From DATARH01 sp035550515 (lineage in GTDB: Bacteria; Pseudomonadota; Alphaproteobacteria; ATCC43930; CGMCC-115725), in contig DASZOZ010000014.1 of NCBI GenBank assembly GCA_035550515.1, positions 1 to 28,575 of the forward strand: a stretch of DNA of 28,575 bases. The letters are read 5' to 3'. The position numbers and the translations under genes were made by a program. The notes under the pieces were generated by a model that saw only the letters and a program-made list of their open reading frames with translations, did not search any database and had not been told where the DNA came from. Below are positions 7,572 through 14,773 of this stretch, one piece after another. Numbering within the stretch: the stretch's first letter is position 1; every line of letters begins with the position of its first letter.

Positions 7572-8423
7572 ATGAAGCTTCTGCGCTACGGCCCGATGGG
7601 CCACGAAAAGCCCGGCATCGTCGACCGCGACGGTCATATCCGCGACCTGTCCGGCGTGGTGAAGGACATCAACGGCGAAACCTTGTCGCCTAGCTCGCTC
7701 GACCGGCTGAAGAAGCTCGACCTCAACACGCTGCCGCTGGTTTCGGGTTCGCCGCGCATCGGCGCCTGCGTCGGCAATGCGGGCAAGGTCGTGGCGATCG
7801 GGCTCAACTACCGCAAGCATGCCGAGGAAGCGGGCATGCCGATCCCCTCCGAGCCGATCTTCTTTCTGAAGGCGACGAGCAGCATCTGCGGCCCGAACGA
7901 CGATGTGATCATCCCCAAGGGCTCGGAGAAGACCGATTACGAGGTCGAGCTGGCGATCGTCATCGGCACCAAGGCGAGCTACGTCCACGCCAATGAGGCC
8001 AAAAAATACATCGCCGGCTATTGCGTCGTGAACGACGTGTCGGAGCGCGAATACCAGCTCGAACGGCTCGGCCAGTGGACCAAGGGCAAGAGCTGCGACA
8101 CGTTCTGCCCGATGGGGCCGTGGCTGGTCACCGCCGACGAAATCCCCGATGCCGGCAAGCTGCAGGTCACCACCGACGTCAACGGCGAGCGCCGGCAGGA
8201 CAGCAACACCGCCGACCTGATCTTCGGCATCGAGCACATCGTCAGCTATGTCAGCCATTTCATGACGCTTTACCCCGGCGACGTGATCCCGACCGGCACG
8301 CCGTCGGGCGTCGCGATGGGCTTCAAGCCGCCGAAATTCCTGCGCGCTGGCGACCGCATGCGCATCGCCATCGAAGGGCTCGGCGAACAGAACAACCGCC
8401 TCGTCCCCTACGCCGGGAGCTGA
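7572..8423 (+). CDS. FAH-family 2,4-diketo-3-deoxy-sugar-acid hydrolase
   Basis: 283 residues in the fumarylacetoacetate hydrolase fold. The N-terminal part (MKLLRYGPMGHEKPGIVD) leads into the catalytic domain at VVAIGLNYRKHAEE (73-86). Metal ligands of the family are visible as Glu124 and Glu126 in DYEVELA and Asp155 in NDVSERE; SCDTFCPMGPW and GDVIPTGTPSGVAMG follow. Members close to this sequence are often labelled ureidoglycolate lyase, but characterised ones cleave 2,4-diketo-3-deoxy-L-fuconate or -rhamnonate to pyruvate and lactate. Its place after a KDF-dehydrogenase-like gene supports the sugar-acid role. GGAGG lies 6 nt before the ATG. Confidence 0.87.
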   Translation: MKLLRYGPMGHEKPGIVDRDGHIRDLSGVVKDINGETLSPSSLDRLKKLDLNTLPLVSGSPRIGACVGNAGKVVAIGLNYRKHAEEAGMPIPSEPIFFLKATSSICGPNDDVIIPKGSEKTDYEVELAIVIGTKASYVHANEAKKYIAGYCVVNDVSEREYQLERLGQWTKGKSCDTFCPMGPWLVTADEIPDAGKLQVTTDVNGERRQDSNTADLIFGIEHIVSYVSHFMTLYPGDVIPTGTPSGVAMGFKPPKFLRAGDRMRIAIEGLGEQNNRLVPYAGS

Positions 8424-8447
8424 AGCGGAGGCCCATGGCGGCGCTCG

Positions 8448-9137
8448 ATGGCGGCGGCGCGCACCCTCGGCACACTGACGATCGGGCAGGCGCCGCGCGC
8501 CGACGTCGTGCCGATCATCGAAAAGCATGTGCCGGCCGGGACGCGGCTGGTGCATCGCGGCGCGCTCGACGGGCTGAGTCGCGCGGCGATCGCCGCGCGA
8601 CTGGCGCCGCAAGGCGGCGAAGCGGCGCTGATCACGCAGCTCCAGGACGGCGGCAGCATCCGGCTGTCGCGGCGGCTGATGCGCGATCAGGTGCAGCGCG
8701 TGCTCGGCCGCCTCGAAGACGACGGCTGCGACGTGATCCTGATCCTCTGCACCGGGACGTTCGAGGGTCTCGCCAGCCGCCGGGCCTGGCTGGTCGAGCC
8801 GGACCACGTCATCCCCGGCACCGTCGCCGGCCTCGTCGAGCACCGGCAGATCGGCATCCTCATGCCGATCGCCGGGCAGATGACCTCCGAGGCCGCGAAA
8901 TGGCGGCCGCTCGGACGTCCGCCATTATTCGCCTTCGCCAGCCCCTATGGCGATGACGGCGAGGACGCAGTGCAGCGTGCCGGCGACGAATTGCGGGCGA
9001 AGGGCGCCGAGGCGCTGCTGCTCGACTGCATCGGCTTCACCGAACGCCACCGCGCGATGCTGACACCGCTCGGCCTGCCGGTCATCCTGTCGAACGCCGT
9101 CGTCGCCAAAGCGGTCGGCGAACTGCTCGAAGGCTGA
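8448..9137 (+). CDS. aroM: AroM family protein
   Basis: 229 residues, close to the roughly 225 of E. coli AroM. The opening LGTLTIGQAPRADVVPII, the central CDVILILCTGTFEGL, the QIGILMPIAGQ segment and the ending LLLDCIGFTERHR / LPVILSNAVVAKAVGELL all line up with AroM from memory. The family is related to Asp/Glu/hydantoin racemases. In E. coli the gene sits in the aroL operon, but its reaction is unknown. Here there is no aromatic-amino-acid gene nearby; the neighbours are catabolic enzymes. An out-of-frame ATG at 8435 has the better-placed GGAGG, so the start at 8448 has an unusually long spacing (16 nt), and it follows the hydrolase by 24 nt. Confidence 0.85.
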   Translation: MAAARTLGTLTIGQAPRADVVPIIEKHVPAGTRLVHRGALDGLSRAAIAARLAPQGGEAALITQLQDGGSIRLSRRLMRDQVQRVLGRLEDDGCDVILILCTGTFEGLASRRAWLVEPDHVIPGTVAGLVEHRQIGILMPIAGQMTSEAAKWRPLGRPPLFAFASPYGDDGEDAVQRAGDELRAKGAEALLLDCIGFTERHRAMLTPLGLPVILSNAVVAKAVGELLEG

Positions 9138-9155
9138 CGTTGCCGCAACTCGATC

Positions 9156-9263
9156 ACCCCCACCCCAACCCTCCCCCGCCAGCGGGAGAGGGAGATGCAT
9201 GCACTTGGCCACAGTTCAGACGCGCCCCCTCCCCCGCTGGCGGGGGAGGGTCGGGGTGGGGGT
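9156..9263. repeat. Long inverted repeat with 37-bp arms
   Basis: Arms 9156-9192 and 9227-9263 are reverse complements at 35 of 37 positions around a 34-nt loop. The sequence is the C/G-tract palindrome that is widely scattered in proteobacterial genomes (its translations read PLAGEG). The right arm runs into the 5' end of the amidase gene. A related half-copy lies inside the glycosyltransferase gene at 28001-28037. Confidence 0.88.
9242..9249 (+). promoter_or_regulatory. Repeat-derived ribosome binding site of the amidase
   Basis: GGGGGAGG lies 6 nt before the GTG at 9256. Both are inside the right arm of the palindrome. A hairpin with the left arm would hide this site in the mRNA. Confidence 0.45.
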
Positions 9264-10446
9264 CAAATTGACCCTCGATGCCGACGATTTCGGCGCCTTT
9301 GTGCCCGGTGAGCGGTTCCGGATCGAGGGCGCACCCGGCGGGCCGCTCGCCGGGCTGAGCTTTGCGGCGAAAGACCTGTTCGACGTTGCCGGGCACGTCA
9401 CCGGCGGCGGCAACCCGGACTGGCCGCGCGGTCGGCCGGTTCCGGCGCGGCACGCCTGGGCCGTGCAGCGGCTGCTCGACGCGGGCGCGACGCTGATCGG
9501 CAAGACGATCACCGATGAAGTCTCGCTCGGCATCCTCGGCGAGAACCCGTTCGACGGCACCGCGCGCAACCCGCGGGCGCCGGGGCGGGTGCCCGGCGGC
9601 TCGTCTTCGGGTTCCGCCGTGGCCGTGGCGGCCGGGCTGTGCGACACCGCGCTCGGCACCGACACCGGCGGCTCGGTGCGGGTGCCGGCGAGCTTTTGCG
9701 GGCTCTACGGCATCCGCCCGACGCATGGCCGGCTCGATCTCACCGGCATGATGAGCCAGGCGCCGAGCTCCGACACGACCGGCTGGTTCGCCCGCGACGC
9801 CGAGACCTTCGCCCGCGTCTCGGCGGTGATGCTCGGCGACGCGATCCCGCAGGAGCTGCCGGCCAGGGTGGTCGTCGCCACCGACGCCTTCGCGGTCGCC
9901 GACCCGGCCGCGGCCGGCGCGCTGCAACCGCTTGTCGAGCGGCTCGGCAAGCTGATCGGCGACGTGGCGCAGGAGGTCATGGCGCCCCAGGGGCTGGTCG
10001 CCTGGGCCAATGCCCAGCGCACGCTGCAGCCCTCCGAAGCGTGGGAGACCTTCAAGGATTGGATCGACCGGGTGAACCCGCGCATGCAGTTCAGCGTCGC
10101 CCGCAACCTGACCGCCGCCGCGTCGATCACCGGCGCCGAACGCGCCCGCGCCGGCTCGGTGCGCGACATGGCACGCGCCCGGATGCGCAAGCTGCTGCCG
10201 CCCGGCACCATCCTCTGCCTGCCGACGACGCCGTTCCCGGCGCCGCTCTGCGGCCAGAAGCTGTCGGTGCTCGACCCGCTGCGCGAGCGCATCACCCGGC
10301 TGTGCTGCCATGGCGGGCTGACCGGGGTGCCGCAAGTCTCTATCCCGGGCTGCACGGTCGACGGGCTGCCGGTCGGGCTGTCGATCCTCGGCGCGCCCGG
10401 CGCCGATGCGACGCTCGTCGCGGTGGCACGCGCGCTGGCGCATTAA
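9256..10446 (+). CDS. Amidase signature family hydrolase
   Basis: 396 residues from the GTG at 9256. It hydrolyses amide bonds of small cytoplasmic substrates by a Ser-cisSer-Lys triad. The lysine is in FAAKDLFDVAG (about residue 39), the signature is GGSSSGSA (about 114-121) and the nucleophile region is DTGGSVRVPASFCGLYGIRPT. The length is on the short side for amidases, matching the compact branch related to indoleacetamide and allophanate-type hydrolases; the substrate cannot be told. The ATG at 9199 would translate through the palindrome arm, giving a Pro/Arg-rich leader with no family match. A TTG at 9268 is another option. The gene lies between AroM and VOC genes in a same-strand run. 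Confidence 0.85.
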   Translation: MGVKLTLDADDFGAFVPGERFRIEGAPGGPLAGLSFAAKDLFDVAGHVTGGGNPDWPRGRPVPARHAWAVQRLLDAGATLIGKTITDEVSLGILGENPFDGTARNPRAPGRVPGGSSSGSAVAVAAGLCDTALGTDTGGSVRVPASFCGLYGIRPTHGRLDLTGMMSQAPSSDTTGWFARDAETFARVSAVMLGDAIPQELPARVVVATDAFAVADPAAAGALQPLVERLGKLIGDVAQEVMAPQGLVAWANAQRTLQPSEAWETFKDWIDRVNPRMQFSVARNLTAAASITGAERARAGSVRDMARARMRKLLPPGTILCLPTTPFPAPLCGQKLSVLDPLRERITRLCCHGGLTGVPQVSIPGCTVDGLPVGLSILGAPGADATLVAVARALAH

Positions 10447-10478
10447 GCCGGGCGCTCGTATGCTCCGGCCGTCCCTGC

Positions 10479-10485
10479 AAGGAGG
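10479..10485 (+). promoter_or_regulatory. Ribosome binding site that fixes the VOC start
   Basis: AAGGAGG abuts the first ATG (10486) but is 6 nt from the ATG at 10492, so the latter is the likely start. Confidence 0.7.
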
Positions 10486-10491
10486 ATGCGG

Positions 10492-11013
10492 ATGATCCAC
10501 CACGTCTCGATCCCGGCGCGCAACCCCGAGCATGTCGCCAGCGTGCTCGCCGAGGTGATGGGCGGAAAATGCGTCCCGTTCGGGCCGCTCGAAGGCGCCT
10601 ACATGGCGATGAGCGGCGACGCGCACGGCTCGATGATCGAGGTCTACCCGGACAAGGCGACGCTCGACATCCCCGCCAATGACGACCAGGTCGTGTTCGG
10701 CGAAAACCGGGCGCCGCCGCAGACCTGGCCGTTCCACGTGCTGCTCTCGGTGTCGCGGCCGCGCGAGGAGGTCGAGGCGATCGGCGCGCGCGAAGGCTGG
10801 CGCGCCAAGACCTTCGGGCGCGGCATGAAGGGCCACAAGCCGTTCTTCCACGTCATCGAATTCTGGCTGGAGAACCGGCTGATGATCGAGGTCGCGCCGC
10901 CCGACATGGCGCAGGAATACGAGGATTTCCTCGCTGGCGCCGCCAAGACCATGCGCAACGATGCCGAGGCGCTGCGGCTGATGCGGGCGACGCACGTCAA
11001 AGAGCCGGCCTAG
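10492..11013 (+). CDS. VOC (glyoxalase-like) family protein
   Basis: 173 residues from the ATG at 10492. The opening MIHHVSIPARNPEHVASVLAEVM is the first beta-alpha unit of the vicinal-oxygen-chelate fold. A possible metal histidine sits at residue 3 or 4 and an acidic position follows in SMIEVYP. A second set of residues is FHVLLSV and NRLMIEVAPPD. Such proteins are metal-dependent dioxygenases, isomerases, lyases or binding proteins; nothing here tells which. The gene begins 45 nt after the amidase and is followed 28 nt later by the Ldh-type gene, consistent with co-transcription. Confidence 0.75.
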   Translation: MIHHVSIPARNPEHVASVLAEVMGGKCVPFGPLEGAYMAMSGDAHGSMIEVYPDKATLDIPANDDQVVFGENRAPPQTWPFHVLLSVSRPREEVEAIGAREGWRAKTFGRGMKGHKPFFHVIEFWLENRLMIEVAPPDMAQEYEDFLAGAAKTMRNDAEALRLMRATHVKEPA

Positions 11014-11041
11014 TCGGACGGGCTTTCAGGGGAGGACGACC

Positions 11042-12106
11042 ATGCCGAAAATCCAGGCGGACCGGCTCGAGGAGATCGGCCGGGCGCTGTTCATCGCCGC
11101 CGGCACGCCGCAGGACGAAGCCGCGCTGGTCATGCGCCACATCGTCGGCGCCAACCTCGTCGGGCACGATTCGCACGGCATCATCCAGGTGCCGACCTAT
11201 ATTGAGCGCATCAAGGTCGGCCATATCGTGCCCGGCGCGCCGTGGACGATCGTCAAGGAATCGCCCAATCACACGGTCGTCGACGGACATTGGGCGTTTG
11301 GCTACGTCGCCAACGACAAGGCGATGCGGCTGACCATCGAGAAAGCGGACAAGGGCAGCGTCGCGGCCGCGACGGTCTTCCGCCAGGGTCATATCGGACG
11401 GCTGTCGAGCTATTCGCAGATGGCGGCGAAGGCCGGGATGATCGGCCTGATCACCGCCGATTCAGGGCGTTCGCCAAAAGCCGTCGCGCCGTTCGGCGGC
11501 CGCGAGGCGCGGCTCGGCACCAACCCGATCTCGATCGCCATCCCGTCCGATCTGGACGGCCCGCTCTATCTCGACATGGCGACCTCGGCCGCCGCGGCCG
11601 GCAAGATCGGCGTGGCGGTGGCGCGCGGCGAGAGCGTGCCCGACGGCTGGGTCATCGGCAAGGACGGCAAGCCGACCAACGACCCGCGCCAGCTCCGCCA
11701 GGGCGGCGCGCTGCTGCCGATGGGCGGCCCCGACGGCGGCTACAAGGGCTATGGCCTGGCGGTGATGGTCGAGATCCTGTGCGGCCTCCTCACCGGGCTC
11801 GGCTTTGGCGTCGAGCCGACCGGCCGGCACAATGACGGCTGCTTTATGGCCTGCTTCAAGGTCGATGCGTTCCGCCCCCTCGCCGAGTTCAAGCAGGAGG
11901 TCGGCGAGTTCATCCGCTACCTCAAGGCTACCCCGCCGGCCGAGGGCTCGACGGGCGTGCTCTACCCCGGCGAGATCGAGCACATGAAAGAGCAGGACCG
12001 CCGCAAGAACGGCATCGATGTCGAGGACGCGACCTGGGTGAAGCTCAAGCTGCTGGCCGAGGAATACAAGCTCGTCGACCAGCTCGGCCTGGGGGACGTC
12101 GAGTGA
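11042..12106 (+). CDS. Ldh-family (malate/L-lactate/ureidoglycolate-type) NAD(P)-dependent dehydrogenase
   Basis: 354 residues of the Ldh_2 family, which is unrelated to classical Rossmann lactate dehydrogenases. The catalytic His is His45 in GHDSHGIIQVP, and a second conserved His is His117 in RQGHIGRLSSY. LGTNPISIAIP, LDMATSAAAAGKI and GGYKGYGLAVMVEIL are further family blocks. Members reduce 2-keto acids or oxidise the matching 2-hydroxy acids. The sugar-acid genes upstream could yield a lactate-type acid, so an L-lactate or related role is attractive but unproven. GGGGAGG lies upstream of the ATG. Its stop overlaps the GST start by 4 nt (GTGA). Confidence 0.88.
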   Translation: MPKIQADRLEEIGRALFIAAGTPQDEAALVMRHIVGANLVGHDSHGIIQVPTYIERIKVGHIVPGAPWTIVKESPNHTVVDGHWAFGYVANDKAMRLTIEKADKGSVAAATVFRQGHIGRLSSYSQMAAKAGMIGLITADSGRSPKAVAPFGGREARLGTNPISIAIPSDLDGPLYLDMATSAAAAGKIGVAVARGESVPDGWVIGKDGKPTNDPRQLRQGGALLPMGGPDGGYKGYGLAVMVEILCGLLTGLGFGVEPTGRHNDGCFMACFKVDAFRPLAEFKQEVGEFIRYLKATPPAEGSTGVLYPGEIEHMKEQDRRKNGIDVEDATWVKLKLLAEEYKLVDQLGLGDVE

Positions 12107-12756
12107 TCGGCCAACCCAACAGCCCCGACCGGCTGACGCTCTACGGCAGCTTCACCTCCAGCTCCAGCTACAAGCCGATGCTGTATCTGGCGCTGGCGCG
12201 GCTGCCGTTTTCGTTCCGCACCGTCAACCTCAAGACCGGGGTGCAGAACAGCCCGGAATACCGCGCGGTCAACCGCTGGGGCGTGGTGCCGAGCCTCAAG
12301 CACAAGGGCCTGACGATCCTCCAGTCGAATGTGATCCTCGACTACCTGGCGCGCGAAACCGGGCATTTCGAGGGCCGCAGCGAGCAGGACAAATGGCGGG
12401 CGCGCGAATGGCTGTCGTGGGAGGCCGACCATATCACCGCGGTCGCCCGCGTGCGGCACTCGGCCCGCTTCCGCAAGATGCATGACGAGGTCATTGCCGA
12501 GTTCCGGCCGCGTGCCGAGGCGGCGCTCTCGTTTGTCGACAAGACCGTGACGGATCAGGCGTTTCTCGTCGGCGACTACCCGACGATCGCCGATATCGGT
12601 TGCTGGGGGCGCATGGTGTTCATGGCCGAAGGCGGGTTCGCGATTGCCGACTGGCCGCATCTCGAAGCCTGGGCCGGCCGGCTCAAGGCGATGCCGGGAT
12701 TCGCCCTGCCCTACGATCTGATCCCGAGCAAGGATCGCGAATTCGACCCTGACTGA
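12103..12756 (+). CDS. Glutathione S-transferase family protein
   Basis: 217 residues, starting at a GTG that overlaps the upstream stop by 4 nt, so it is translationally coupled to the dehydrogenase gene. The N-terminal thioredoxin-like domain (about 10-90) has LTLYGSFTSSSSYKPMLYLA, the cis-proline segment WGVVPSLKH and QSNVILDYLARE in place of the usual glutathione-binding E/Q-S motif. The C-terminal helical domain contains VGDYPTIADIGCWG, a typical GST N-capping-box region. It should be a cytosolic GSH-dependent transferase or isomerase. The Ser cluster could supply the active-site serine. Its substrate is unknown. Confidence 0.85.
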   Translation: MIGQPNSPDRLTLYGSFTSSSSYKPMLYLALARLPFSFRTVNLKTGVQNSPEYRAVNRWGVVPSLKHKGLTILQSNVILDYLARETGHFEGRSEQDKWRAREWLSWEADHITAVARVRHSARFRKMHDEVIAEFRPRAEAALSFVDKTVTDQAFLVGDYPTIADIGCWGRMVFMAEGGFAIADWPHLEAWAGRLKAMPGFALPYDLIPSKDREFDPD

Positions 12757-12811
12757 CGCCGCGTTCGCCGGCAGTGGACGCGGCGGCTTTGCTTGAGCAA
12801 TATCTCTACCG

Positions 12812-13042
12812 ATGATCGTCAGAACCTTGCTGCTGTTCGCGCTGCTGGGCGCCGCCGCCTGCGCCGAGCTCCCCACCGAAACCGCCAATGCACCGGTCGC
12901 CGCCGACCCCGCCGGCTGGCGGCTGTCGTCGGGGAAAACGCCGACCAAGGCCGAGTTCGTCGCGCTGTCCGCGACCTGCGAGGCCAAAGGCGGCGATCCC
13001 GACGCCTGTTTCAAGGAGTTGGGGCTGAAGCGGGCGCCCTGA
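12812..13042 (+). CDS. Small lipoprotein-like hypothetical protein
   Basis: 76 residues. MIVRTLLLFALLGAAAC forms a short signal with one Arg, a hydrophobic core and Cys17, which suggests a lipoprotein even though the lipobox residues before Cys are all alanine. The mature part is about 60 residues with two further cysteines (TCEAKGG and DACFKELG) that may pair. I do not recognise the family. No strong ribosome binding site is visible before the ATG. It ends 16 nt from the stop of the convergent HAD gene. Confidence 0.55.
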   Translation: MIVRTLLLFALLGAAACAELPTETANAPVAADPAGWRLSSGKTPTKAEFVALSATCEAKGGDPDACFKELGLKRAP

Positions 13043-13058
13043 CGTCATCGCGCCATCC

Positions 13059-13787
13059 TCAACTCAGCAATTCACGCAACTTGGTGATGATCCGGTCCGG
13101 CCGGATAATGCAGCCGGGCGGCAGGCCGACGCCGTAGCCGTCATGCCAGATCGCATGGATGCCGAGGCGTTGGGGGCCGACGACCTCCCATTCGAGATTG
13201 TCGCCGACCATCCAGGTCTCGTGCGGGCCGACCCCGAGCACCTCCATCGCATGCGTATAGGCGCGCTCTTCGGGCTTGCCGAAACCGTGCTCACCTTCGA
13301 TCTGGATGTGATCGAAACGATGTTCGAGCGCGAAACGCACGACCTTGGCGCGTTGCGGGACCGCCGCGCCGTTGGTGATCAGCGCGAGCTTGACGCCGCG
13401 TTCCTTGAGCCGGTCGAGCGTCTCGTGCGCATCGGGGAACATGTGCAGCTCGGCGTCGTGCAGCGCCTCGTAATGGTCGGCCAGTTCGTCGCCGATCGCG
13501 CGCGACGGCACCGGGAAGCCGCGCGCGGCGAGCGCGGCGAAGGCGTTGGCGACAATCGCCCGGCGCGCCGCGCCGATGCGGTGCCGCCAGTATTTGTGGC
13601 GACCGGGATCGGCCCACAGCTCGCGCGCCGCGTCCTGGATCGCCGCGACGATGACCGCCGGCTCGACCGGCGCGAAATGCGCCGCGGCCGCGCCGATCGT
13701 GCGCTCCCATTGCGATTGCGACGGCCCGAACGCCACCAGCAGCGTGTCGTCGAGGTCGAACAGGATCGCGGCCGGGAGTTCGGTCAT
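13059..13787 (-). CDS. HAD-superfamily phosphatase
   Basis: 242 residues with all HAD motifs: nucleophile motif FDLDDTLL (Asp11 and Asp13), motif II ALITNGA, a motif III lysine in GKPEERAYTHAMEVLG, and motif IV MVGDNLEWEV. The cap (about 20-115) is helical, as in subfamily I (YjjG and haloacid dehalogenase-like). It should dephosphorylate a small phosphate ester in the cytoplasm; the substrate is not indicated. It follows the MBL hydrolase gene on the same strand, separated by a palindromic repeat. The start ATG at 13787 has no strong ribosome binding site. Confidence 0.88.
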   Translation of the reverse strand: MTELPAAILFDLDDTLLVAFGPSQSQWERTIGAAAAHFAPVEPAVIVAAIQDAARELWADPGRHKYWRHRIGAARRAIVANAFAALAARGFPVPSRAIGDELADHYEALHDAELHMFPDAHETLDRLKERGVKLALITNGAAVPQRAKVVRFALEHRFDHIQIEGEHGFGKPEERAYTHAMEVLGVGPHETWMVGDNLEWEVVGPQRLGIHAIWHDGYGVGLPPGCIIRPDRIITKLRELLS

Positions 13788-13833
13788 CAGCGGTGCGTCC
13801 TTCGAAGCTCCGCTGCGCGGAGCCTAGCCCCGG

Positions 13834-13974
13834 TCATTCCGGGGCGGCTCTCCGGGCCGGCCCCGGAACCCATGAACACAGTCTTTTCCAGAGAGGCGCG
13901 GCGCCGGAACCGGCTTTTTTCGCAGTCCGTGTTCATGGGTTCCGGATTCATCGCTGCGCGATGCCCCGGAATGA
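13834..13974. repeat. Composite palindromic repeat
   Basis: The outer arms 13834-13844 and 13964-13974 match as an 11-bp inverted repeat. The inner arms 13863-13879 and 13929-13945 match perfectly over 17 bp. The middle contains GCCGGAACCGGC followed by six T on the + strand. The sequence (CATTCCGGGG ... GGAACCCATGAACAC) is of the interspersed type common in rhizobia-like genomes. It separates two same-strand genes. Confidence 0.8.
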
Positions 13975-14009
13975 CAGGGAAAATCGCATCTTTGGCGCAA
14001 GGACCGGCG

Positions 14010-14771
14010 TCATTGCAACGGCGTCGCCTGGGGCACGGTTTGCCAGAATTCGGGGTCGTGGCCGAAAAAGATGCGTGCGCCGGCGCGCTCCAACGCATCG
14101 AGCCTGTCGAGCGACGCGAGCATCGCCTCCTTGTCGTAGGCGAAGCGCGGCAGACGGCGCTCGCGCAGGGTCCGGCAGAAATAACAGGCATCGGCGGCGA
14201 GGACGACGTCGCCGGTCGCCAACCGCACCTTGAGCGACTGGTGCCCGGGCGTATGGCCATGCGTCGGCAAGCAGACCACCGAGCCGTCGCCAAAGACGTC
14301 GTGTTCGCCGTCGACCAGCCTGAGCTTGTGGCCGAGGTCGAAGTCGCGCGGGTTGAAGCCGCGCTTTTCGAGCGCGTCGGCCGCCATGCCCGCATCCCAT
14401 TCGCGGCGCTGCACCAGCAGCGTCGCGTTGGGGACGAGCGCATTGCCGCCGCAATGGTCGAAATGAAAATGCGAATTGATCAACAGGTCGATCCTGGCCG
14501 CGTCGCGGTCGATCGCCGCGAGCCGGGCGCTGACCTCTTCGCCCGGCCGGAAGCCGACGCGGAACAGATCGGTCAGCCGCTCGCCGAGCCGGCCGGTCGG
14601 GTCGTGCTGGCAGCCGGGGTGGAGCCCGGTGTCGAACAGCGCGCGGCCGTTCGGGTGCTCGATGAGGAATACCGGCACCGGCACGGTGACCTCGCCGCGG
14701 CCTCCATCCATCAGCCGGCCGAACTCGCCGGTGACGGTGCCGCAGGTGAAGGCGAACAGCCTGACGGTCAT
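14010..14771 (-). CDS. MBL-fold hydrolase, N-acyl-homoserine-lactonase-like
   Basis: 253 residues from the ATG at 14771; a TTG two codons earlier would overlap the upstream stop by 4 nt. The metal motif is SHFHFDHCGG (His101, His103, Asp105, His106). His171/His173 lie in PTHGHTPGH, Asp194 in LAADACYF with Tyr197 next to it, and a late His in FFGHDPEFW. This residue set matches the AiiA/AttM lactonase branch, where the tyrosine contacts the lactone. It could open an acyl-homoserine lactone or another lactone such as a sugar lactone. It is directly downstream of, and probably coupled to, the oxygenase gene. Confidence 0.82.
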   Translation of the reverse strand: MTVRLFAFTCGTVTGEFGRLMDGGRGEVTVPVPVFLIEHPNGRALFDTGLHPGCQHDPTGRLGERLTDLFRVGFRPGEEVSARLAAIDRDAARIDLLINSHFHFDHCGGNALVPNATLLVQRREWDAGMAADALEKRGFNPRDFDLGHKLRLVDGEHDVFGDGSVVCLPTHGHTPGHQSLKVRLATGDVVLAADACYFCRTLRERRLPRFAYDKEAMLASLDRLDALERAGARIFFGHDPEFWQTVPQATPLQ

Positions 14772-14773
14772 GA

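Noticed and set aside
5141..7693. 850-codon open frame on the + strand
   Set aside because: It runs antisense through the dehydratase and out of frame through the SDR. The composition is shadow-like and no motif is present.
9154..10995. 613-codon minus-strand frame opposite the amidase and VOC genes
   Set aside because: The + strand frames have amidase and VOC signatures; this one is Arg/Gly/His-rich without domains.
13903..13920. GC stem followed by six T on the + strand, like a rho-independent terminator
   Set aside because: The stem is only 4-5 bp, no + strand gene ends just upstream, and it is part of the composite repeat.
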